A stretch of 64,000 nt of DNA, from assembly GCA_003290165.1 (NCBI GenBank), contig QNQO01010751.1, forward strand, positions 37,826 through 101,825, read 5' to 3'. Position numbers and translations under genes: made by a program. Below, piece after piece: positions 55,811 to 64,000 of this stretch. This DNA comes from Berberis thunbergii. Taxonomy: Eukaryota > Streptophyta > Magnoliopsida > Ranunculales > Berberidaceae. Each line of letters starts with the position of its first letter. The stretch's first letter is position 1. Below the pieces are notes generated by a model, which was given only the letters and a program-made list of their open reading frames with translations, was not told the origin of the DNA and did not search any database.

Positions 55811-56466
55811 GAAGTTGTGTGTTTGACTTATACGTCCTGACGTTTTGGTATGCCGAGAGCATCTCATTGTCCAATTTTGATGCCACAATTTCGGGCATAA
55901 GATGGGGAGTTTTGAACTCAGAATTTGATTGATAACCTCGTTTTGGGTGTTTAACAATCTATTATAGTAGTAATCATCTCTTTCTTATAAAGTTATGTTG
56001 TGAACCTGCATTGTATGTTTCTAACTATTTCTCGATTTGCTCTGTCCTGAGTGGTCTTTGCATTTTAGTTGTAACTTCGTCCTCCATGGTTTTCTATAGT
56101 TTTGTTGTTTGTGTATGGTTTTCGTGAGGTAGTTAATGAACTTGGAATGCTTCTTAATCGAGTAGCTGGGTGTGTGCCATTGGCGGATTGGTTCGAACGG
56201 GCAGAATAGAATGCAGTCCCAAATTGTCCAATTATGCTCACATCAGTACCTGTTGCCAAGGGTTTGCTCGTCGATTCGTAGAATTTGTTTGTGTTATCTT
56301 TGTCATTAGTAATGTAGGAGGTGTTGTTGGCTTTGTCGTTGATAATGGTCAAGCTTGTAAGTCTCTTTCGATTTAGTCTACTGTTTGGCCTCCATTTGAA
56401 TTCCCATTTTCCTCCGCGCTTCTTGTTCGGATTGTCGTATCGATTTATTTGATCTCGTTTGACAGC
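55811..56466. other. Element C interior between array and MITE 2
   Basis: Expected place of pol, but I see no reverse transcriptase, RNase H or integrase motif. A pair of ~68-95-codon opposing frames at 56065-56376 has no recognisable product. Confidence 0.45.
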
Positions 56467-56474
56467 GTTGGCGC

Positions 56475-56957
56475 CAAGGTATGTGAAATTGTGGCGATAA
56501 TTTCATTTTTTTTTTAAATTACGAAAAGAAAAAGTGCGAAAGAAATAATTACATTTTTTGGAAAACTTTTTGAGGTTTTTTCATAAATTTTGAGGTTTTT
56601 TTTTAATTTTCATTTCTTCTAATTATTTATTGATTTTTTAAACCACCTCCTAATTTTCTAATTATTATTTCTTTTACTTATATATTGATTTTTAAAACCA
56701 CTCCCTTATTTCCTAATTATATATTAATTTTATGTTTGTTTCATTTCTTGGTATTTAGGTTTCAATAATGTGTTTTATATATTTATTTAATTGCATCTTA
56801 TTTTTTTCACATATTTCATATACTCACGAAACTCATTATATATTTCATCTATTCTTGAAATTTTTATGTTTTTTCTTTACACATCAAAATATTTCTCGAA
56901 ATATTTCTTTAAATCAAGAAACCAAAATTAACACGAAAAACGAAATCACAATCCTTG
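56475..56957. mobile_element. hAT-like MITE, copy 2, 483 bp, inverted relative to copy 1
   Basis: The left end CAAGGTATGTGAAATTG and right end CGAAATCACAATCCTTG are flanked by GTTGGCGC and GTTGGCAC (7 of 8). The whole element is the reverse complement of copy 1 with indels. The insertion separates the gag remnant from the rest of element C. Confidence 0.85.
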
Positions 56958-56965
56958 GTTGGCAC

Positions 56966-58518
56966 TTCTAGTTCTATATAGATCAACACGAGTGAGAAAT
57001 GTTACTAGTGGGTTTGATTGACTGTTTTTTCGGCTACGCAGTATAAGACGTATATTAGTCTCTAGTTTGTTCCTTAGATCTCGTGGTGGTTTTCGCCTTC
57101 TCCTTCCCTTTGGGTTGTTTATTTGGTAACCCAACGAATTCGTCGAGTCGTTCTCTTTGAACCCAATGCTCAATTTCATCTTTCAGGTTGTAGCAGTCTT
57201 TAGTGTCGTGCCCGTGATCTTTGTGGAAAGAGTAATACCTGTTTTTGTCTCCCCCTTCGGGGTCTTCTTTCATCTTAAGTGGCTAGTTGACATCTTCCCA
57301 TCTCGTCATGTGTTTCAGTAGGTTTGCTTGGCTGGTGTTCAAGGTCATACATGGTTTGTACGTCTTGTTCGTCATGTTTGTCACTCGCTCATGTCTGTGT
57401 TCTTGCTGGTTAGATTCAGGCATCTCGTTAGTTTGGTGTTTTTTTACTAGACGTTTTCCTCTCGGGGTCTGTCGTCTCTCCTTTCTTTCTTTCTTTCTTC
57501 ATTTCTCCTCTCTTGGAATGGGCTTCCCTTTCGGATTCGTTCTTCTTTTTAGCGGCTATCATCTCCTCGAGAGTGATATGTTTATGAGCAGTCTTCAATA
57601 GACTTGCCATGTTCCTTGGGGGTTCCAGATTCAGAGCATCGAGAAAGGGCCCATTTTTCAGTCCGGCGGTGAAAGTAGTGGTGGTCATGTTGTCTACATC
57701 CGTCGATCATAGTTAACTCGTTAGTGAAACGAGTAACATACTCTCTTATTGTTTCTTTGGGCTTCTGTTTGATGTGGAGCAAGTAATGTGGCCCCTTTTT
57801 CATTCGTTGACTGTCAATGAACCTCGTGATAAAGGCTGTAGCGAGTGCCTGAAATGAGTCTATCGACCTTGGGGTAGGCCGTTGAACAAGTGCACTGTTG
57901 TGGAGGTGAGATTGGTTGGAAACTTTCTACATAAGATGGATTTCGTTCTCTCCTTCAGCGACATCATGTGGTAAAAGTGTCACAAATGGTCTATCGGGTC
58001 AGTGGTACCATCATACGCTTCAAACTTTGGGAGAGTGAACTTCTTTGGCATGGGAGTCGCCACGAGTGAGTTGGAGAACAGTGGTCTAGCTAGTTCGTAC
58101 AATATATTAGGGTCTGTGACTCCAATCCTGAATTGAAGTTCAGCAGGGATCTTGCCGCTTTGTGGGGTCCCCTTTTAAACGATTTACTGCTTTCGAGATT
58201 TACCTGTTGAGAATCTACAGGAACTTCATTCGGCGGGTTTTGCTGGGGTGGTGGACTGAGCATGCTCCTGGGTGAACTTTTCCACTGCTTGATCATATGC
58301 TCCATTTGGACCATGAGTAAATCTACACAAGAGTCCATTATGGCACCTCTAGATGTATGGGATGTTTGAGCCACCTCGTGTTGCAGCTCTTTGTTGTCAG
58401 ACATGATCGTCCCAACGTTCGCTGATGGATCTGTGTCGCGCGCTATTCGTAGCGCAGTTACTCTAGTATAAGGAGTGTCTTGATTATTGTCAGGTTGAGG
58501 GTCTGTAGAATGTGTCAT
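56966..58518 (-). pseudogene. gag remnant of element C
   Basis: The frame starts MTHSTDPQPDNNQDTPYTRV at 58518, about 110 bp inside the 5' LTR, and continues in pieces: a coiled region DLLMVQMEHMIKQWKSSPRS (about 58300), HYLLHIKQKPKETIREYVTR and FTNELTMID (57582-57803), a lysine-rich linker (57428-57688), and the C-terminal block NRYYSFHKDHGHDTKDCYNL with KDEIEHWVQRERLDEFVG (57055-57273). The YC.FHKDHGHDT.DC..LK motif is typical of plant Tat/Athila gag. Frameshifts occur between pieces and MITE 2 cuts the end. Confidence 0.88.
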
Positions 58519-58605
58519 TTTGTTCTGAGGGCTCTTTCAGTCGTCGATCAAAACTAAAAGAATTTTGTAGCTAATGGATTTTCTTCTTGAAAAGAAAAAT
58601 TGTCT

Positions 58606-58625
58606 TCCCCACGGACGGCGCCAAA
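58606..58625 (-). promoter_or_regulatory. Primer binding site of element C
   Basis: On the minus strand, one base after the 5' LTR, TTTGGCGCCGTCCGTGGGGA. The TGGCGCCGT start is the usual tRNA-primer site of Tat elements, better kept than in element A. Confidence 0.8.
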
Positions 58626-58626
58626 C

Positions 58627-59165
58627 TGATGTGTCCAAAATCCAGTCTCCAATAAGTAAAACTTGCAAAACAATGTTAGATTGCCAAATACCGCCTCTTT
58701 GGTTATCGAAAGTACTTCGATGCTTAAATGAGTAACCCAATTGGAGATGGAGATAAAACTAGACAAAACTCGGTTAAAATTGCATACCTTTCTCGAAGTT
58801 TCCTTTTACCTTTTATAATGGTCGTAGTTAATCCCCCACGTAACTTAAGCATGTGAGGCCCAACGAGATGAGACATTCTTTATAACAGTCTCCTCCTTTA
58901 TGAGGATTTGTCAGTAGAGGCATTACTCCCTCCACAACTCTTTTTCTATGTAACATTCCTCCCCCTTGAGGAAGAACTTTTTCGGACTTGGATTTGGGCC
59001 TTTGACTATGATTTATTCTAATGGACCCTATTTGGGCTCTCTTTGACCTGATTTGCCTTTTTGGGGCTTTATACATCGGCCTGGACTCGGGTTACTTGAT
59101 CCTCGTGATGAATAATTTATGTCACATGTACGGTTGTGATGTTGGTCTAATTTGATGTATCATCA
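58627..59165 (-). repeat. 5' LTR of element C, 539 bp
   Basis: It runs from TGATGTGTCCAAAATCCAG to TTTGATGTATCATCA on the plus strand, alignable along its length with 50935-51433. The box here is damaged (ACTTCGATGCTTAAATG near 58714) and the hairpin stem is mutated. Confidence 0.88.
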
Positions 59166-59254
59166 GCTTGGATAACCAAAATACGTATAGCCGACCCCGA
59201 GAGTATTGGGAATGGGCCGATGATGATGATGATGATGATGAATTGCAAGTACTT

Positions 59255-62200
59255 ATGAGCTAACCAAAATTGTATATTTTTAGTTTACTAATTATTCTTA
59301 TTTACTTAGTTGAGTTACATTAGAAAATTCGACTTCTCTAGAAGAGCATTATGTTACTAATACGATTTCAACATTTAAAATCTCTCTTATTCTTTATGTA
59401 TGTGTGGACATGAGTTAAATTGTTTTATATACAGGGATGACGAAGTATTCCTTGAAATACGTGTAAATCCTCCCTAGATTGCGACTCATCACGCTGATTG
59501 CAAAATCTTGGTTTCCTAGCAAAGTTCAAATCTAAATATACATTAATTAAGGAAAGAGGTGTTTGATAACCAATATTACAAGCAGGTGCTCATATTTAGC
59601 AAGTCCATGAGCAATCAAACTACAAAGACAATCCAAATCACAAAAGGAAAGAAGGAAGGAAGAGAATTATTCGTTGTTATCTATATTGCAATTCATATTG
59701 CGTTTTTACTGTTCATGAACAGTTAAATGAGTCTATTTGTCCTACGTGGCAACCATTATGTTTATGGCAAACTTAAAACAAATCCTCTCCCCCCGCGTAC
59801 AAACTTAAAACTCAAAAAACCAAAAAACCAAAAAACTCTCCATTTCAAACTCATACTTTCCATCCCACTCTCCACCTCTCGGCCTCTCTGCTTCTCCATT
59901 TTATAGACCTCTACATCTCAACACTTCTCCACCTCTCTGCTTCTCCATTTTCTCCTCTGCTGCGTGAAGGAGTCCATCTTCTCCTCTGCTGCGTGAAGGA
60001 GTCCCCCTCTCTGCGTGAAGGAATCTACCTCTCTGCGTGAAGGAGTCAACCTTTCTGCTTCACCATCTTCTCCTCTGCGTGATTTGTTGCGTCAAGTAGT
60101 ACCTCTCTGCGTGATTTGTTGCTTGAAGGAGTCCACCTCTCTGCGTGATTTGCTGCGTGAAGGACTCCATCTTGCTCTCTGTGTTTTTTGATGGGGTAAT
60201 CGACTCCATTTATTTTTCTATTTAAAAGCTTTCCGTGAACAAACACTGATAAATTCTAATAAAACACAATATATGTTTGATGAAATTCCTCTTTGAAGTT
60301 GAGTGGGGTTGTCTGTGAATATATTTGTGTCCATTCAAATGCATTAGCTCCATTCAACAATATATCTGCGTGTTTGATGAATTATATCTGCGTGTTTGCT
60401 GAATTATATCCCCGCCAGTCCTCCAATTCCATTTACTCCAGCACATATGCACTGAATTGATCCTAAAGGTATGAACTTTCTTTCTTTATGGCTATCTACT
60501 TTCCTGAAAATGAAAATATATGTATTGAAATATATGAACTCTGTGAGTTGAAATTCCTTAAAATGAAGTTTTGGGTTAGTAGTTTCCCTCTTAGCTTTGT
60601 TTGAGACTCAATGATTTTTATTAAAAAAAAATTTCGATTTTTAAATAGTCTTTCAATCTTCTCTGTTAGTGTGTTGAAATGAAATTCAATTCAATCGGTG
60701 AAAATTTTTGCCAAAAATTCAACGTCCTGATTGTTTTTATTTGCATGTCGTGTAAAGGGTCGGTGTTGTTTAAAGCTGTAATCTTTTTGGTTTGTTTAGT
60801 GACATTTGTAAGTTTTTGAGCTGGGTTTTTATGTTTTTGTTACAAGATTCAATTCAGAAGCTTATTTTCTCCGTTGAACACATTTTAATGGGATATTCAG
60901 CTGTTTGATGAAATGGTGGATGTACCATTGTTCTCTAAATACCTTTAGACTTATATTACCCATTACAATAAAGTTTCTCTAATAATGCTCACCACCTTTC
61001 AGCATATAACATCATCCAAGAAGAGCAGGAAAGATTGAAAATTGAGTCCCTTAAATCCAGCATATGTATTTTTAAGACAAAATCATGATAGTGAAATATT
61101 GCCTATATTTTTTAGACAAAAGCATGATAGTGAAATATTGCCTAACTCCAACAAAAAACACCCAAAACTTTATATTGGAGTTAGGAGGCGCAAGATATCG
61201 ATTTCCCTGGCTGTTGATCGTCGGGTGAGAACTGCCACCCACTGCGTACTCTCCCCATTGCGTATAGTGATTAAAAGTAATTAACCAAACCTACACCTTG
61301 GCATTTTCTCTTTCAATCCCTCCCCAAAGTTATTAAAAGCTACCGGCACCTGCATGTTAGTGAACTACATTAATGTTTGTTTGTGTTATGATAAATTGTG
61401 TTAATCTACTCTAAAATCTTAAAGCTTAAGTTACATTGTTAGTTTCTGTAAACCTTTGTGTTATGATAACATTACATGCATTCCTTTGTCTCCATCAAAG
61501 TCATCACTGTGCCCCAACAACATGACCTTATCATGGCGCGTAAATAAACTACTTGATATCGTTACCGCTGTAGACCCCTCCGTTACATCTATCAAACCAT
61601 CTGTGCACTCGGCCAACGAACAATGGTACACCATATCTTACTTGAGTGTCTGATAGTTATTCCATCACCATCTGATTGCTTAGGTCCCTTTGATGGTACA
61701 CAATCACCCATATCTATGCACATTGTGTACTATAACATTAGTCACAGATTCGATGGATAGACAACCCGAAATGGAATAATTAGTCAATGGAAGGTAAAAG
61801 ATTTTGTTGGTGCTGATTCTTCAAATATTTTTCTAACTTTTATCAGATAAACAGTACTTACGGACGCTTACTATGTTGTAGTTGACAACTTCTATGAAGT
61901 ATTTTCAACATGTTTTCACGAAATCATGAAATCCAATCAAAACTAAAACTTAAGGAAGAACTGAGGCATTTCCAGATGCTTATCCTACTCATCCTTCCAA
62001 TTTGTCAAAGGGATGAATATAGTGCAGCATTCGCGACTGTCTATATACTGAAAGTTTCAGTATTTTCATCCAAGTTGGATTGAGATCACCTTTTCCTCCT
62101 AACACATCCATGAACTTCTTCCTATCTGGAGCAAGTTTCATATCGACCTGTAATTTCAGTATTTAATCATCAAAAATAATCTGTCAAAGAGGTCACTGAT

Positions 62201-62690
62201 CTAAAACCTATTAGTTTGGTGGCAAGTGTGTGCAAAATATAGCCAAAAAATCCAACTTATTAGGCTTAAAAGACTTATTTCTAACTTGACTGAGCCATAA
62301 CAAGGGTATTATCATAGATACTGCAAAGCAAGTGAATATACTGCAAAGCTCCACTGTAGAAACTTTCCCATAGATGTGCCATGTTTCTTTGCCATGATTA
62401 ATTTTCATTATGTCCATTTCATATTGCTTTATTACTTTGAAACTGATCATGCATATTGCAGGTTCTCTTCCAAAATGATTCTCCCGCAACTTTACTCGCA
62501 CGTGTGATTGGTATCATAGGTCCTGTTGACCAAGGCATGCTCGATAAGGAAGGGATAAATACAAGTATTTCACTAAATCAGTCCTATTGAACGAAATCAG
62601 GTACTGTTTCTCAGAAAGTTGGTTATTTTTACTATATTTTTTTACACTGTTTCCCTTTCATAAAGGCTGTTAGATTAGCATGTTGGACTT
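59255..62690. other. Non-coding DNA with a minisatellite
   Basis: AT-rich, without recognised genes. A ~25-35-bp minisatellite at 59940-60185 repeats CTCTGCGTGAAGGAGTCCAC about eight times. A 36-bp phrase (TTTTAGACAAAAGCATGATAG...) is duplicated at about 61070-61145. Confidence 0.55.
62053..62147 (-). pseudogene. Isolated exon-like segment, unidentified
   Basis: After a good acceptor (GAAATTACAG) the minus strand reads VDMKLAPDRKKFMDVLGGKG, DLNPTWMKIL in an open frame, with no clear donor. The composition looks protein-coding, but I cannot name the family. It may be a broken or captured exon. Confidence 0.35.
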
Positions 62691-62703
62691 TTCCTGTTTT
62701 TGC

Positions 62704-62704
62704 A

Positions 62705-62741
<37 letters not shown>

Positions 62742-62747
62742 GTTGTA

Positions 62748-62804
<57 letters not shown>

Positions 62805-62806
62805 GT
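62704..62806. repeat. (GTATGT)n microsatellite
   Basis: About seventeen units of TGTGTA, with one slip near 62744. Confidence 0.95.
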
Positions 62807-63152
62807 AGTAGATGAGAATAATTATAATATGCAATGAGCCTTAGAGCAATTCTACGGTATGTATAAATGTAGCTTTCTTAAACTTTAACCATTCCTGTGA
62901 TCATAACAATAGAATTAGGCCCATTCCCTGTGATCATAATATTAGGTTATTCATTATGGTTTGTAACTTAGTACATCCAAATGAAACAAACAACTTCTAA
63001 ATACTATAATGAAAAGTTCCCCAACTTATTTTTAGTTTTTAGGCAGGCGAGAAAATGTCCAGATACTATAGCAACAGGGAACACCAATTTAATCTTCCTT
63101 ATGCCAATTAATTTGGTGATATAATGATTTAGTTTTTGCATGTCTCTTCGAC

Positions 63153-64000
63153 TAAGCCTGCAAGCATCAGAACACTTCAATGGAAGGTAAAAGACTTTTA
63201 AGATCATTGTCCCTTCCATGAAGTTGCTAAATATTTTTAGTACTATATAAGTTCGTTAAAAAAATTACACTAAGCCTACCTGCCTGTTCAAGCATGCTGC
63301 CTGCAAGCAAGCAAACTGCCTGCCTGCCTACAAGCATCATAACACTTCAATGGAAGGTAACAGACTTTTAAATTCATTGTCCCTTCCATCAAGTTGCTAA
63401 ATTTTTTTAGTACTATATAAGTTCGTTCAAAAAATGACCACTAAGCCTACCTGCCTGTTCAAGCATGCTGCCGGCAAGCGAGCAAACTTCCTGCCTGCCT
63501 GCCTGCAAGCATCAGAACACTTCAATGGAAGCTAAATGACTTTTAAGTTCACTGTCCCTTCAATGAAGTTGCTAAATCTTTTTAGTACTAATAAGTTCGT
63601 TAAAAAAATGACCACTAAGCCTACCTGCCTGTTCAAGCATGCTGCCTGCAAGCAAGCAAGCTGCATGCCTGCCTGCTGCAAGCATCAGAACACTTGAATG
63701 GAAGGTAAAAGACTTTTAAGTTCACTGTCCCTTCAATGAAGTTGCTAAATCTTTTAGTACTATATAAGTTCGTTGAAAAAATTACCACTAAGCCTACCTG
63801 CCTGTTCAAGCATGCTGCCTACAAGCAAGCAAGCTGCCTTCCTGCCTGCGAGCAAGCAAGCCTGCCTCCAAGCATCATAACACTTGAATGGAAGGTAAAT
63901 CCCTTCCATGAAGTTGCTAAATCGTTTTAGTACTATATAAGTTCGTTAAAAAATGACCACTAAGCCTACCTGCCTATTCAAGCATGCTGCCTGCAAGCAG
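63153..64000. repeat. ~172-bp satellite array, at least 4.9 units, continuing beyond the window
   Basis: AAGCCTACCTGCCTGTTCAA begins units at 63272, 63443, 63617, 63790 and 63962 (periods 171-174), after a partial unit from 63153. Each unit contains a variable run of CTGC/AAGC steps (GCCTGCAAGCAAGCAAGC), then CACTTCAATGGAAGGTAAAA and TACTATATAAGTTCGTT. Units differ mostly in the number of CTGC/AAGC steps. No ORF is maintained. Confidence 0.95.

Larger units (their letters stand above)
50935..59165 (-). mobile_element. Tat-lineage Ty3/gypsy element C, both LTRs present, gag-only
   Basis: Minus orientation with 3' LTR 50935-51433 and 5' LTR 58627-59165. The flanks CCTTG and GCTTG match at 4 of 5. 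From the 5' LTR: intact-looking primer binding site, gag remnant, a MITE, a stretch without recognisable pol, a ~71-bp tandem array, another MITE, opposite-strand aORF, 3' LTR. Protease, reverse transcriptase and integrase are not seen, so it is a non-autonomous derivative. Confidence 0.88.
50724..59240 (+). mobile_element. 5'-truncated RTE-type LINE tail, interrupted by element C
   Basis: AATTGCAAGTACTT occurs at 50710-50723 and again at 59241-59254, a 14-bp duplication of non-LTR type. The left piece (50724-50934) contains CCTAAGCCCGGATAAAGGAG and two copies of a GTGACAGCCAACCGTAAAA phrase. The right piece (59171-59240) contains TATAGCCGACCCCGAGAGT, TTGGGA and ends in (GAT)n, resembling the TAGCCGACCCCAA...TTGGGA + trinucleotide 3' end of plant RTE LINEs. 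Only about 280 bp of LINE sequence remains around the 8.2-kb insertion. Confidence 0.8.

Noticed and set aside
54429..56957. One long-TIR (foldback or MULE-like) element
   Set aside because: Each arm has its own 8-bp duplication and its own pair of ends, so these are two separate insertions.
61456..61653. 65-codon plus-strand frame
   Set aside because: No domain, no promoter signals, AT-rich surroundings; likely chance.
1..64000. tRNA, rRNA or other structured RNA genes
   Set aside because: No cloverleaf, rRNA core or snRNA-like sequence was noticed by eye; a covariance-model scan would be decisive.

Overview
The window looks like pericentromeric or otherwise repeat-rich nuclear DNA of a eudicot plant. 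It is AT-rich, has no dense gene blocks, and nearly all recognisable sequence is transposable elements inserted into one another. The captured gene pieces (WUSCHEL, ARF, VARICOSE, VIRILIZER and EHD1 homologues) are plant genes. I could not determine the species. No intact protein-coding host gene is certain; one small ORF at 25257-25553 with a TATA box upstream is the best candidate.

Layout. 1-2728: 3' end of a plus-strand Tat-type Ty3/gypsy element (integrase remnant, degenerate repeats, 3' LTR). 2729-4028: AT-rich DNA holding two hAT-type MITEs. 4029-15207: minus-strand Tat element A (LTRs, gag and protease remnants, an opposite-strand extra ORF, a ~178-bp tandem array), itself invaded by a hAT MITE and a solo Athila-like LTR. 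15426-16108: solo Tat LTR with perfect TSD GTATC. 16203-21756: Mutator-like element with ~165-bp TIRs and a 9-bp TSD, invaded by hAT-like elements and two solo LTRs. 22628-24849: two adjacent MITEs and a 1.2-kb hAT derivative. 24850-27971: quiet DNA with the candidate small gene. 27972-30539: decayed autonomous-type hAT. 31997-49080: minus-strand Tat element B, split by an inverted pair of Athila-like LTRs and by a 9.1-kb CACTA transposon. 49081-50709: quiet DNA with one MITE. 50724-59240: 5'-truncated RTE-type LINE interrupted by the complete but gag-only Tat element C, which carries two inverted copies of one MITE. 59255-64000: non-coding DNA, a minisatellite, a (GTATGT)n tract and a ~172-bp satellite running off the end.

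The most interesting object is the CACTA element at 39869-49012. Its ends (CACTACA...TGTAGTG), 3-bp TSD (TTT) and restored reading frame at the empty site are clear. It carries exon and intron pieces of several unrelated host genes: VARICOSE/EDC4, an auxin response factor, VIRILIZER, EHD1, a WUSCHEL homeobox exon with its promoter region, and an RNase H-like domain. It is a multi-gene Pack-CACTA. A second theme is the Tat elements: three carry a decayed opposite-strand ORF beside the 3' LTR, their 3' regions hold element-specific tandem arrays, and their otherwise diverged LTRs share a short conserved box followed by a hairpin.
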